NCBI RefSeq assembly: GCF_029168315.1
Contig: NZ_JARGYD010000001.1
Coordinates: 310,001-374,000, forward strand
Reading direction: 5' to 3'
Origin: Psychromarinibacter halotolerans
GTDB lineage: Bacteria > Pseudomonadota > Alphaproteobacteria > Rhodobacterales > Rhodobacteraceae
DNA: 64,000 bases
The notes under the pieces: generated by a model
What the model was told of the DNA's origin: nothing
The model's input: the letters and a program-made list of their open reading frames with translations, nothing else
Databases searched by the model: none
In this document: positions 24,442 to 32,135 of the stretch, piece after piece
Position numbering within the stretch: the stretch's first letter is position 1
How the letters are laid out: every line of letters begins with the position of its first letter
Made by a program: the position numbers and the translations under genes

Positions 24442-25437
24442 TCAGGCGGCGACCAGCAGGCGCGGGGGCTGCGGCACCGGTCCATCCGCGATGCCGATCT
24501 GGATGGCGAGGCTGCGCGCCTCGGCAAAGTCGAGCGCCGGGCGGGCGCAGGTCACATGCACGCGGTCGGGATGCAGGCTGTGGGGCAGGGTGCGGTAGGT
24601 GCTGGCGAGATTGACGGGTGGTCCTTTCGCAAGGTGAAGGCTTTCCACCTCGGTCCCTTGGGCAAGCAGGACTTCGTGCCGTTCCAGCAGAAGGTGGTGG
24701 TAGACGACCCGTCGCATCGCCGCGATGCGGATGCTGCTGCCGTTGACCAACGCAGCGACGGGCACCAGAACCTCGGGGTTGTCGAAGCCAAGCTGCGCCA
24801 GCGGATGGCGCAGGATGACGCGGTGATCCTGCGACAGGACCAGCCGGGCGACATTTCCCAACGCGCCGGATTCCACCACCACCGGGGCCGAGGCGCCAAG
24901 GCCGACATGCCGGCGATAGCCGCACCACAGGAGGTCCTGCGGGCCGTGATCTAGCGTCAACAGGCGGTCGCCGGGGCGCAGGTACTGAACGGAAATGGGG
25001 CCGCGCGTCGTTTCGATGCGGGTGTTCCGGGCGAAACAGACGGGACGCGCGGCGCCCGCCTCGCGCGACCGGAACACGGGCACGGGGCCCGCAGCGGCGC
25101 GGGCGGTGTACCATCCGGCAAGGTCAAACCCAGGCGTCCAAACGATCTGCGCCGGGTCGCCGTCGGAATCGATGCCTTCGAACACCAGCGCGGCCGCGCC
25201 GCAGGCCAGCCGGTCGGCACGGATGACGGTGGCGTCCGGAAAGCCAAGGTCGCCCAGCGTCAGGCTTACGCGGTCGCCGACGCCGAAGGTCGGGCGGTCG
25301 TCGTCGAGAAGGTCGATCGTCAGTCCGCACAGGGTTCCGGGCGGTGCGTCGAAGGAACTGGTGCCGGTGCCGTCATTCACGTTGCCGCCGGACGCCAGGC
25401 CAAATTCCGAGTCGAGCGCGTAAACGGTGCGGGACAT
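24442..25437 (-). CDS. Hint (hedgehog/intein) domain protein
   Basis: A 331-residue protein. Residues ~1-125 form a beta-rich N-terminal part with Asp-rich loops. The Hint domain starts at Cys134 (VCFARNTRIETTRGPISVQYLRPGDRLLTLDHG) and includes LVLSQDHRVIL (the block-B-like histidine in TxxH position is SQDH) and the tail motif VYHHLLLERHEVLLAQGTEVESLH. Stand-alone Hint domains of this type are abundant in roseobacters and fused to secreted proteins, and may cleave or modify them; no signal peptide is seen here. A second, different Hint protein is at 49419-50306. Confidence 0.85.
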   Translation of the reverse strand: MSRTVYALDSEFGLASGGNVNDGTGTSSFDAPPGTLCGLTIDLLDDDRPTFGVGDRVSLTLGDLGFPDATVIRADRLACGAAALVFEGIDSDGDPAQIVWTPGFDLAGWYTARAAAGPVPVFRSREAGAARPVCFARNTRIETTRGPISVQYLRPGDRLLTLDHGPQDLLWCGYRRHVGLGASAPVVVESGALGNVARLVLSQDHRVILRHPLAQLGFDNPEVLVPVAALVNGSSIRIAAMRRVVYHHLLLERHEVLLAQGTEVESLHLAKGPPVNLASTYRTLPHSLHPDRVHVTCARPALDFAEARSLAIQIGIADGPVPQPPRLLVAA

Positions 25438-25508
25438 GGCGGGGTTCCTTTCCCGCTTATAGTCGCCGATTTGACCTTAACGCCCGGTGAATGTGGCACC
25501 TGCGCCGC

Positions 25509-25549
25509 TTGAGGTGGATCAATGAAGCGCACCGTGGGGACTTCTACGC
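25509..25549 (+). promoter_or_regulatory. FNR/FnrL-type box and class II promoter upstream of the globin gene
   Basis: TTGAGGTGGATCAA (25509-25522) matches TTGA-N6-TCAA perfectly. A -10-like TACGCT stands at 25544-25549, which puts the box centre about 41 bases before the expected transcription start, the normal place for FNR-type activation. The globin ATG is 58 bases after the box. Confidence 0.65.
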
Positions 25550-25579
25550 TGGCTGCGATGCCGACCGATGGGGGATGCC

Positions 25580-26002
25580 ATGCCTGTAAGCCACGAACAG
25601 ATCGCACTGATCCGCTGGAGCTTTGAAAAGATGCGGCCGAACTTGCGGCCGGCGTCGACCGAATTCTACGAACGCCTGTTCGCGCTGCGGCCCGACCTGC
25701 GCGCGATGTTCCGCGACGACGACATCGCCGGACAGGGCATGAAGTTCATGACCACGATGGAAACCGTTCTGGACGGGATCGAAGCGCCGCAGGCGGTGGC
25801 GGCGCGGATCGCGGAACTGGGGCAGCATCACCGGCGGCTGGGGGTGACGGCCGCGATGTTCGAGCCGATGGCCGACGCCCTGATCGAGACGCTGCGCAGC
25901 GTCATGGGCGAGGATCTGGGGGCGGACGTCGAGGCGGCGTGGCGCGCGGCCTACGCCGAGTTGCGGCAGGCGATGGTAAGGGTCGATTGCGGCAAAGGCT
26001 GA
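25580..26002 (+). CDS. Single-domain globin
   Basis: A 140-residue haemoglobin-like protein. The fold starts with LIRWSFEKMRPNLRPASTEFYERLFALRPDLRAMFRDDDIAGQGMKFM, and the proximal haem ligand is probably His84 in ELGQHHRRLGV, with Gln52 near the distal side. It resembles single-domain bacterial haemoglobins related to flavohaemoglobin, which bind oxygen or NO; there is no reductase domain. The second ATG (25580) is preferred because GGGGGA lies five bases upstream of it. The FNR-type box upstream suggests induction at low oxygen or by NO. Confidence 0.85.
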   Translation: MPVSHEQIALIRWSFEKMRPNLRPASTEFYERLFALRPDLRAMFRDDDIAGQGMKFMTTMETVLDGIEAPQAVAARIAELGQHHRRLGVTAAMFEPMADALIETLRSVMGEDLGADVEAAWRAAYAELRQAMVRVDCGKG

Positions 26003-26285
26003 ACAACCCAATTTCACATATCGGCTTTGCGATAGCGTGGATTGCTCGCAAGTCTCCTTGGAGGGGGTCGGTGTAGGTCCTGCACATTGCGTTAGGCCTG
26101 ACCAATCTAAGGACCTGATGGTCTCTCGACGCTTGCCAGAAGCGTAGAGCAATATTGCAAGGATCTGCGGGCCTTGTCAGCGGTCTTTTATTTCAGTCTA
26201 TTGTACGATTAATGGTGCAGGTTTCGGTGAAATTTCGCCTGTGCACAACGAAAATCGGTCAGATTCCTGTTGGGGTATAATTCTT
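26003..26285. other. Lower-GC gap between globin and the orphan secreted protein
   Basis: About 280 bases clearly richer in A+T than the flanks. No tRNA, palindrome or ORF with family features was found. It probably holds the promoter of the gene at 26286; TTCTTATGAAG at its end has no clear ribosome binding site. Confidence 0.5.
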
Positions 26286-27179
26286 ATGAAGCTTGTATCG
26301 AAATTGTTGAAGGCTCGAACTTCCCTATCTCTTATGAAGTGCTGCGCCTTGATTTTTCTTGTTCTAGGCTTCGTTGTCCCTTCGCGTGAGGCGTATAGTC
26401 AAAGCGCACCGCATCCTGCATTTTCGGCAGCGATTTCGGGCTGGACCCTCGACTTTCCACTTAGCGGAAGTTTCGCTGCAACTTGTCCACTTGTGGATAC
26501 AACTTCCAGACGCTTTGGATGCGTTCTTATTGGATGCCATCCGGGAATGGCTTTGCAGATGGGTATGGTTGTTCTTGGGATGGAACTACCCACTACAATT
26601 GCAGATGTTGCGATCACGGTAGATCAAGGTCGAGGCGTTGCAACTGCGATGTCATCGTACGGTGACATCGGCCAAGACAATGGGAATTTCTACTTTTCGC
26701 AAATGTACCCCTCCATGCATGCCGAATTGCTTTCTGCATTGAAGCGCGGCCACGGTTTCGAACTGAGAACTCCGTTTTTCGTCGCGAACGGAACGCTTAG
26801 GGGGGCGGCTGCAGCAATTTCAGCCGTTGAGGCGAGTTGCCCTTTTACCGAGTATGATCCAGCCTTCGAAAGTCTTGCCGCCTCTGAGCGTGCTTCAAAG
26901 CCATTGGAGAAGTCACCGACCGCAGAAGCACCTATCATAGAGCCAGCAATCGAAGGGGACATTCCGGATATGTTTCGGTGGTACTTCGAGACGAACGACT
27001 GTGTCGCTACGGAGAACGAATTGGCGCAGTTGGTAACCGAGCGCTACGATATGTGGACGGCTAACATAGCAATCGTCAATTGGACAAAGTCCGACGAATT
27101 CAGGCAAAACTATCGCCTTATTTCTCGTGCGCCTTTCACATATCGCTACCTTGGGTCGGAAATCTGTTCGAGGGAATAG
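26286..27179 (+). CDS. Orphan secreted protein in a lower-GC patch
   Basis: I do not recognise this 297-residue protein. It starts with a long signal sequence (MKLVSKLLKARTSLSLMKCCALIFLVLGFVVPSREAYSQS). The mature part has a first block (about 45-190) with Cys pairs in FAATCPLVD, FGCVLIGCHPG and VEASCPF and the repeated use of aromatic beta-strand-like segments; the ending AAAAISAVEASC resembles C-termini of IalB-like periplasmic proteins, a weak likeness. A linker of Ser/Ala/Pro/Glu follows, then a C-terminal block with ETNDCVATENELAQLVTERY and SEICSRE. Codon third positions are much poorer in G+C than in neighbours (TCT, TTT, GAA and CAA frequent), which suggests recent acquisition. ATG at 26241 is an alternative start. 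Confidence 0.65.
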   Translation: MKLVSKLLKARTSLSLMKCCALIFLVLGFVVPSREAYSQSAPHPAFSAAISGWTLDFPLSGSFAATCPLVDTTSRRFGCVLIGCHPGMALQMGMVVLGMELPTTIADVAITVDQGRGVATAMSSYGDIGQDNGNFYFSQMYPSMHAELLSALKRGHGFELRTPFFVANGTLRGAAAAISAVEASCPFTEYDPAFESLAASERASKPLEKSPTAEAPIIEPAIEGDIPDMFRWYFETNDCVATENELAQLVTERYDMWTANIAIVNWTKSDEFRQNYRLISRAPFTYRYLGSEICSRE

Positions 27180-27214
27180 GTTTGAGAGCCTGGTAATAGC
27201 TGACTAAACGCGAA

Positions 27215-27242
27215 GGGCCGCTCCTTAAATAAGGAACGGCCC
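27215..27242. terminator. Hairpin between the orphan gene and rplI
   Basis: GGGCCG-c-TCCTTA pairs with TAAGGA-a-CGGCCC around AA. It lies 23 bases beyond the rplI stop on the minus strand and 35 bases after the orphan gene on the plus strand; it can serve both. Confidence 0.65.
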
Positions 27243-27265
27243 GAAAGTCTTTGATTCGGCGAAGA

Positions 27266-27907
27266 TTACTTGTCTTCGTCGACGTCCGGCTGGTCGTCGC
27301 CGGCGGTTTCGCTTTCCGGGGTCGCGACGGTCAGATCGTCGTCGTCCGAAGCGGCGCCGCCGATGTCGTCGAACAGTTCCGAAATTTCGAACTCGGCAGC
27401 GGCTTCCTCTTCGGCGGCCAGCTCCTGGATCGACTTGCCGGATTCCTGAAGCTCGGCTTCCTCGATGGAGCGCGCGATGTTCAGGGTGATCGTGGCTTCG
27501 ACCTCGGGGTGCAGAACGACGGTGACGTCGCGCAGACCCAGTTCCTTGATCGGGTTGCCGATGACGACCTGCTTGCGGCTGATCGTCAGGCCCTCGTCCT
27601 TCGCCACGGCTTCGACGTCACGCGGGGTGACCGAACCGTAAAGCGAACCGGAGTCCGATGCCGAGCGAATCACGACGAACTTCTGGCCGTCGAGCCGCTG
27701 GGCCATTGCTTCGGCCTCTTTCTTGGATTCGAGGTTCTGGGCTTCCAGCTGAGCTTTCTGGCCTTCGAAGGCGGCGACGTTCTCTTTCGAGGCGCGCAGA
27801 GCCTTTTTCTGGGGCAGCAGGAAGTTGCGGGCATAGCCCTCTTTCACGCTGACGACGTCGCCCATCTGGCCGAGCTTCGCCACGCGTTCGAGAAGAATGA
27901 CATCCAT
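27266..27907 (-). CDS. rplI: 50S ribosomal protein L9
   Basis: The first ~150 residues are L9: MDVILLERVAKLGQMGDVVSVKEGYARNFLLPQKKA, the connecting helix, and the C-terminal rRNA-binding part ending IARSIEEAELQ. A further ~60-residue acidic tail (EEEAAAEFEISELFDD...DEDK) extends it to 213 residues, longer than the ~150 of E. coli; such tails are common in this family of bacteria. Third gene of the rpsF-rpsR-rplI operon, 11 bases after rpsR. Confidence 0.96.
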   Translation of the reverse strand: MDVILLERVAKLGQMGDVVSVKEGYARNFLLPQKKALRASKENVAAFEGQKAQLEAQNLESKKEAEAMAQRLDGQKFVVIRSASDSGSLYGSVTPRDVEAVAKDEGLTISRKQVVIGNPIKELGLRDVTVVLHPEVEATITLNIARSIEEAELQESGKSIQELAAEEEAAAEFEISELFDDIGGAASDDDDLTVATPESETAGDDQPDVDEDK

Positions 27908-27918
27908 TGTCTTGCTCC

Positions 27919-28146
27919 TTACTTCACAGCGTAGGGCAGCAGGGCGAGGAAGCGGGCGCGCTTGATGGCACGGGCCAGTTCGCGCTGCTTCTTCGCCGAG
28001 ACGGCGGTGATGCGGGACGGGACGATCTTGCCGCGCTCAGAGATGTAGCGCTGCAGCAGACGGGTGTCCTTGTAGTCGATCTTGGGTGCGTTCTCGCCGG
28101 AGAAGGGGCACACTTTACGACGGCGGAAAAACGGTTTCGCGGCCAT
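27919..28146 (-). CDS. rpsR: 30S ribosomal protein S18
   Basis: The 75-residue product is S18: FFRRRKVCPFSGENAPKIDYKDTRLLQRYISERGKIVPSRITAVSAKKQRELARAIKRARFLALLPYAV. It binds S6 on the small-subunit platform. The Cys at position 13 is kept but no zinc ribbon (CxxC) is present. It lies 17 bases after rpsF. Confidence 0.97.
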   Translation of the reverse strand: MAAKPFFRRRKVCPFSGENAPKIDYKDTRLLQRYISERGKIVPSRITAVSAKKQRELARAIKRARFLALLPYAVK

Positions 28147-28163
28147 GATTTACGCTCCTCTAC

Positions 28164-28517
28164 TTAGCGGCGTTCGCGACGGTTGTCGCGTTCGTCACGC
28201 TTCTGCATCTGAATCGACGGGCCTTCGGCGTGTTCGTCGACCTTGATGGTCATCACGCGCATCACGTCGTCATGCAGGCGCATCAGGCGTTCCATTTCCT
28301 GGACGGCCGGCGCCGGGGCGTCGGTGCGCAGGAAGGCGTAGTGGCCCTTGCGGTTCTTGTTGATCTTGTAGGCCATCGTCTTGACGCCCCAGTACTCTTT
28401 GTCGACGACCTTGCCGTCGTTGTCGGTGAGTACCGATTCGAAGTGGTCCATCAGACCTTCGGCCTGCGCGTTGGACAGGTCCTGACGCGCAATGAATACA
28501 TGCTCGTAAAGCGGCAT
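28164..28517 (-). CDS. rpsF: 30S ribosomal protein S6
   Basis: A 117-residue S6: MPLYEHVFIARQDLSNAQAEGL, YWGVKTMAYKINKNRKGHYAFLRTDA and the tail VDEHAEGPSIQMQKRDERDNRRERR. First gene of the operon. The ATG at 28517 gives the conserved start; an upstream in-frame ATG at 28550 lies in the structured leader. Confidence 0.97.
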   Translation of the reverse strand: MPLYEHVFIARQDLSNAQAEGLMDHFESVLTDNDGKVVDKEYWGVKTMAYKINKNRKGHYAFLRTDAPAPAVQEMERLMRLHDDVMRVMTIKVDEHAEGPSIQMQKRDERDNRRERR

Positions 28518-28658
28518 GTTCACTCCATTTCTATCGCGGGCGCATTTCATAGGTCCGGCCGGATGATCCCTTCGCTGGCCGGTCCACGAGAGTCTGCGCC
28601 GTTTCCGTGACGTTCGCGAAGGGAAGCCGCCTTATACAGTGCGGGGGCCGCGATGCAA
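28518..28658 (-). promoter_or_regulatory. rpsF promoter and structured leader (possible S6:S18 autoregulatory element)
   Basis: On the minus strand TTGCAT (28658-28653), 16 bases and TATAAG (28636-28631) form a good promoter. The ~107-base leader holds a stem GGACCGGCC / GGCCGGACC (one mismatch, 28585-28577 with 28560-28552). Its loop contains GCGAAGGGA (28575-28567), which is a perfect 9-base complement to UCCCUUCGC (28624-28616) at the predicted 5' end, so a pseudoknot can form. rpsF leaders in many bacteria bind the S6:S18 complex; equating this with that motif is an inference. Confidence 0.5.
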
Positions 28659-28754
28659 GCCTTCCCGGAAAACCCCCGGAGCGGTCGAAATGCCGCCCCA
28701 ATCGGGGCTTAGCCCTGTCCGGGCCACTCAAGACGACCCAGACGAGTACTTCGC

Positions 28755-29372
28755 TTGCCCGACTTCTCCATAAAGCTGTTGTCCAGCCTGATGCCAGACC
28801 TGCTTCGCCGACCGCCTCTGACCGTGCTGGACACGGGCTGGGGGTATATTATCCGGTCCTCGCACCCCAGCGGGGCGCTGTCGGACCGGGTCGTGACCGG
28901 GGTGCGCGCCGGGGCCGTGGCCCTGTGCGCGGCGATCGCGCTGCTGTCGCCCGGCGGGCTGGCCGCGAAGGCCGCCCTGTGTCTGCTGGTCATGGTCGCC
29001 CTGCGGCTTGGCCTTCGGTGGGTGCGGGTGCGGCGGGTCTACGAGGTGCAGGTGGACCAACGGCGGCGCGAGCTGCGGTTCGGGTTCCATGAAGGCACCG
29101 AGGGCACATGGATCACCGAAGACATGCGGTTCGACGACGTGGGGGGCAGTTCGATCCGCCGCGGGGCCGACATGCCCGGTCTTTGGCTGAAGCTTCGATC
29201 CGGCGACACGGTTGCGGTCGCGGTCGCGGACCGCGAGGCGCTGATCGCGGTAAGCGACCGGCTGATGGGCGATGTGCTGCCCGAGGCGCGGCAGGCGGTG
29301 GTGCCGTCGCGGGGCACAGGCCCCCGCGCCCGAAGCGTCTTTCCGCCGCTTGCGCCGCAGGAAATGACTTGA
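28755..29372 (+). CDS. Hypothetical membrane-anchored protein
   Basis: A 205-residue protein of unknown function. Two hydrophobic segments (about 50-85, VVTGVRAGAVALCAAIALLSPGGLAAKAALCLLVMVALRLGL) separate a short N-terminus from a C-terminal beta-rich domain: VRRVYEVQVDQRRRELRFGFHEGTEGTWITEDMRFDDVGGSSIRRGADMPGLWLKLRSGDTVAVAVADREAL. The latter resembles bacterial PH-like or photosystem-assembly-like cytoplasmic domains, without clear match. Start could be the Met at residue 13. It stands alone before fabD. Confidence 0.55.
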   Translation: MPDFSIKLLSSLMPDLLRRPPLTVLDTGWGYIIRSSHPSGALSDRVVTGVRAGAVALCAAIALLSPGGLAAKAALCLLVMVALRLGLRWVRVRRVYEVQVDQRRRELRFGFHEGTEGTWITEDMRFDDVGGSSIRRGADMPGLWLKLRSGDTVAVAVADREALIAVSDRLMGDVLPEARQAVVPSRGTGPRARSVFPPLAPQEMT

Positions 29373-29486
29373 TCCGACGCCATCCCTGACAGGGTCCGGA
29401 CCGCCCGCCGCGATTGCAAGGCGCGTCGCGGCGCTGTATTGGCGCGCGCAGTCAGATATTCAGCACAACCACACGAGGGGAGCGGC

Positions 29487-30428
29487 ATGGCGCGCGCATT
29501 CATCTTTCCGGGACAGGGTGCCCAGGCAATCGGCATGGGGCAGGCGCTGGCCGAGGCCTATCCGGCCGCAAAGGCGGTGTTCGACGAGGTGGACGCGGCG
29601 CTTGGCGAAAGCCTGAGCGGGCTGATCTGGGACGGCGACATCGAAACCCTTACGCTGACGAAGAACGCCCAGCCGGCGCTGATGGCGACGTCGCTGGCGG
29701 CGATGGCCGCGCTGGAGGCCGAAGGCGTGACCGTCGAGGCCGCGGATTTCGTGGCGGGGCACTCGCTGGGCGAATACTCGGCGCTGGCGGCGGCGGGCGC
29801 GATCTCGGTCGGGGATACGGCGCGGCTGCTGCGCACGCGCGGCACCGCCATGCAGGAGGCCGTGCCGGTCGGCGAGGGCGCGATGGCGGCCCTGCTGGGG
29901 CTGGATTTCGCCAAGGCCGCCGAAGTAGCTGAGGCCGCGTCGCAGGGCGAGGTCTGCGAGGCGGCGAACGACAACGATCCCGGACAGGTCGTGGTTTCGG
30001 GCGCCAAGGCTGCGGTCGAACGCGCGGTGGATCTGGCCAAGGAAGCCGGCGCGAAGCGGGCGGTGATGCTTCCGGTCAGCGCCCCGTTCCACTGTGCCCT
30101 GATGGCGCCGGCAGCGGATGTCATGGCCGAGGCGCTGGCGGGTGTCGAGATCCGCGCGCCCAAGGTGCCCGTCGTGGCGAACGTGCGCGCCGAGGCGGTC
30201 AGCGACCCCGACCTGATCCGGCAGCTTCTGGTCGAGCAGGTCACGGGCTCGGTCCGCTGGCGCGAGTCGGTGATGTGGATGGTGGCGCAGGGCGTCACCG
30301 AGACATGGGAAATCGGCGCGGGCAAGGCGCTGACCGGCATGGTGCGCCGGATCGAGCGGTCGGTCGCGACGAACACCGTCGGCTCGCCTGACGAAGTGGC
30401 GGCGGCAGCTGCGGCGCTGAAGGGCTAG
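29487..30428 (+). CDS. fabD: Malonyl-CoA:ACP transacylase
   Basis: The 313-residue enzyme loads malonyl groups onto ACP for fatty acid synthesis. Motifs: FIFPGQGAQAIGMG at the N-terminus, GHSLGEYSAL with nucleophile Ser93, and PVSAPFHCALM with the catalytic His. The frame continues upstream, but GAGGGGAG six bases before ATG 29487 and the conserved start decide. It begins the cluster fabD-fabG-acpP-fabF-mltG, but a 316-bp repeat-rich gap separates it from fabG. Confidence 0.95.
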   Translation: MARAFIFPGQGAQAIGMGQALAEAYPAAKAVFDEVDAALGESLSGLIWDGDIETLTLTKNAQPALMATSLAAMAALEAEGVTVEAADFVAGHSLGEYSALAAAGAISVGDTARLLRTRGTAMQEAVPVGEGAMAALLGLDFAKAAEVAEAASQGEVCEAANDNDPGQVVVSGAKAAVERAVDLAKEAGAKRAVMLPVSAPFHCALMAPAADVMAEALAGVEIRAPKVPVVANVRAEAVSDPDLIRQLLVEQVTGSVRWRESVMWMVAQGVTETWEIGAGKALTGMVRRIERSVATNTVGSPDEVAAAAAALKG

Positions 30429-30442
30429 GGCGGACGTTGGGC

Positions 30443-30599
30443 GGGGGCTACCCCCGTCGCACCGCAGGTGCGCTTTGAGGGTGGCTGACGGGGGGCTCTG
30501 CCCCCGTCGCACCGCAGGTGCGCTTGGAAGGTGGCGTAAGGGGGCTCTGCCCCCGTCGCTTCGCGACTCCCCCGAGGTATTTTTCAAGAGAAGAAGCCC
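30443..30599. repeat. Three tandem copies of a G/C-rich palindromic repeat
   Basis: Three units of the pattern GGGGGCTCTGCCCCCGTCGC followed by a small dyad (ACCGCAGGTGCG, or CTTCGCGA in the third) and TT-G-AGGTGGC, at about 30443-30484, 30490-30534 and 30540-30599. The third goes on into CTCCCCCGAGGTA and TTTTTCAAGAGAAGAAG. An inverted copy of that third unit is at 47479-47539. The stretch can form stem-loops and probably also ends fabD transcription. Confidence 0.7.
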
Positions 30600-30630
30600 G
30601 GGGCCGTTCGGCCGGGGGCGGACGCGACCG

Positions 30631-30704
30631 ATGCACTGGTAGAACGGGACGCGCGTCCTTGGTGGGTGGGGGAAACCCTATGCACTGGCAAAACGGGGCG
30701 CGCG
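30631..30704 (+). repeat. 25-bp direct repeat pair upstream of fabG
   Basis: Two copies beginning ATGCACTGG and ending CGCGCG (30631-30655 and 30680-30704) agree at 22 of 25 positions, with starts 49 bases apart. The second ends 40 bases before the fabG start codon. Confidence 0.65.
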
Positions 30705-30744
30705 CTGCTAACCGGGGCGCAGATTACGAGACCGGAGAGACCTC

Positions 30745-31482
30745 ATGTTCGACCTGACAGGGAAATCGGCGCTGATTACAGGCGCTTCGGGTGGGATCGG
30801 CGGCAGCATCGCCCGGGCGCTGCATGGCGCCGGTGCGACGGTGGGCCTGTCGGGCACCCGGACCGAGCCGCTGGAGGCGCTGGCCGCGGACTTGGGCGAG
30901 CGCGCCCATGTGCTGCCGTGCAACCTTGGCGATCGCGATGCCGTGGCGGCGCTGCCGAAGCAGGCCGCCGAGGCGATGGGCGCGGTGGACATTCTGGTCA
31001 ACAATGCCGGGATCACCCGCGACAACCTGTTCATGCGGATGTCGGACGAGGAATGGGACAGCGTGCTGGAGGTGAACCTCACCAGTTCCATGCGCCTGAC
31101 CAAGGGCTGCCTGCGCGGCATGATGAAGGCGCGCTGGGGCCGGATCATCTCGATCGGGTCGGTCGTGGGCGCCGCGGGCAATCCGGGGCAGGGCAACTAC
31201 GCCGCCGCCAAGGCGGGTCTGGTCGGCATGACCAAGTCGTTGGCCTATGAAGTCGCCAGCCGCGGCGTGACGGCCAACGTGGTGGCGCCGGGCTTCATCA
31301 GCACCGCGATGACCGACAAGTTGACCGACGACCAGAAGTCGGGAATCCTTGGGCAGGTGCCGGCTGGGCGCATGGGCGACCCCGAAGAGATCGCGGCCGC
31401 CGTCCTGTATCTTGCCAGCCCGGAGGCGGGCTATGTCACCGGGGCGACCTTGCACGTCAACGGCGGCATGGCCATGTTCTGA
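30745..31482 (+). CDS. fabG: 3-oxoacyl-[acyl-carrier-protein] reductase
   Basis: A 245-residue short-chain dehydrogenase: nucleotide motif TGASGGIGG (12-20), NNAG (86-89), catalytic Ser139, Tyr152 and Lys156 (NYAAAKAG), and PGFISTAMT. It reduces beta-ketoacyl-ACP with NADPH. GGAGAG lies eight bases before the ATG. Gene order fabD-fabG-acpP-fabF supports FabG over other SDR roles. Confidence 0.95.
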   Translation: MFDLTGKSALITGASGGIGGSIARALHGAGATVGLSGTRTEPLEALAADLGERAHVLPCNLGDRDAVAALPKQAAEAMGAVDILVNNAGITRDNLFMRMSDEEWDSVLEVNLTSSMRLTKGCLRGMMKARWGRIISIGSVVGAAGNPGQGNYAAAKAGLVGMTKSLAYEVASRGVTANVVAPGFISTAMTDKLTDDQKSGILGQVPAGRMGDPEEIAAAVLYLASPEAGYVTGATLHVNGGMAMF

Positions 31483-31510
31483 CCTGCCGGACCGGCACGG
31501 GAGAAACGGG

Positions 31511-31538
31511 TTGCCTGCGTGGAACGATGTGCTATAGG
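31511..31538 (+). promoter_or_regulatory. acpP: Putative acpP promoter
   Basis: TTGCCT (31511-31516), 16 bases and TATAGG (31533-31538), some 130 bases before acpP. A separate promoter would explain the high ACP level usual in bacteria. Confidence 0.5.
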
Positions 31539-31668
31539 CGGCGCACGATTTGGCTGGTATCCCTTGGAAATCCGGCAACTGTTGCTTGGCGGCAGGCTAC
31601 GGTGAGGGCCCGAAGGGGCAACACATAATGAGCGGGTGTGGACCCCGAGTAGGAAACGAGGAAACAAG

Positions 31669-31905
31669 ATGAGCGACGTCGAAAAGCGCGTTAGGAAAAT
31701 CGTGGTGGAGCACCTTGGCGTGGAAGAAGAGAAGGTGGTCGAATCCGCTTCCTTCATCGACGACCTGGGCGCCGACTCTTTGGACACCGTTGAACTGGTC
31801 ATGGCCTTCGAGGAAGAGTTCGGCATCGAGATCCCGGACGACGCCGCCGAGACGATCCAGACCTTCGGCGACGCGGTCTCTTTCATTTCGCAGCACACGG
31901 ACTGA
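31669..31905 (+). CDS. acpP: Acyl carrier protein
   Basis: A 78-residue ACP with the 4'-phosphopantetheine site Ser37 in GADSLDTVELVMAFEEEF. It is very acidic as usual. Start at 31669 follows CGAGGAAACAAG. A strong terminator lies 39 bases after its stop. Confidence 0.98.
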   Translation: MSDVEKRVRKIVVEHLGVEEEKVVESASFIDDLGADSLDTVELVMAFEEEFGIEIPDDAAETIQTFGDAVSFISQHTD

Positions 31906-31944
31906 GGTCCCCGTCCGCAACCAACGGACGAGCGAAACGTATAA

Positions 31945-31969
31945 GGCGCCCCCGGCCGGGCGCCTTTTT
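31945..31969 (+). terminator. Intrinsic terminator of acpP
   Basis: GGCGCCC / GGGCGCC stem with loop CCGGCC, followed by five T. Confidence 0.88.
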
Positions 31970-32135
31970 CGCATTTGCCGCCCGCGACGGGCGCCGCGGC
32001 CGCGAGTCCCGCCGGAACCCGGCAGGCCCCGTGACCGGCGGGCGGCGATCCGCTCAGGATACCGGTGCGGTGGGCCTTGCCCACGTGACGTGCCGTTGTG
32101 TATCAGGTGGCGGCGGAACGACATGAGGTAGAGCG

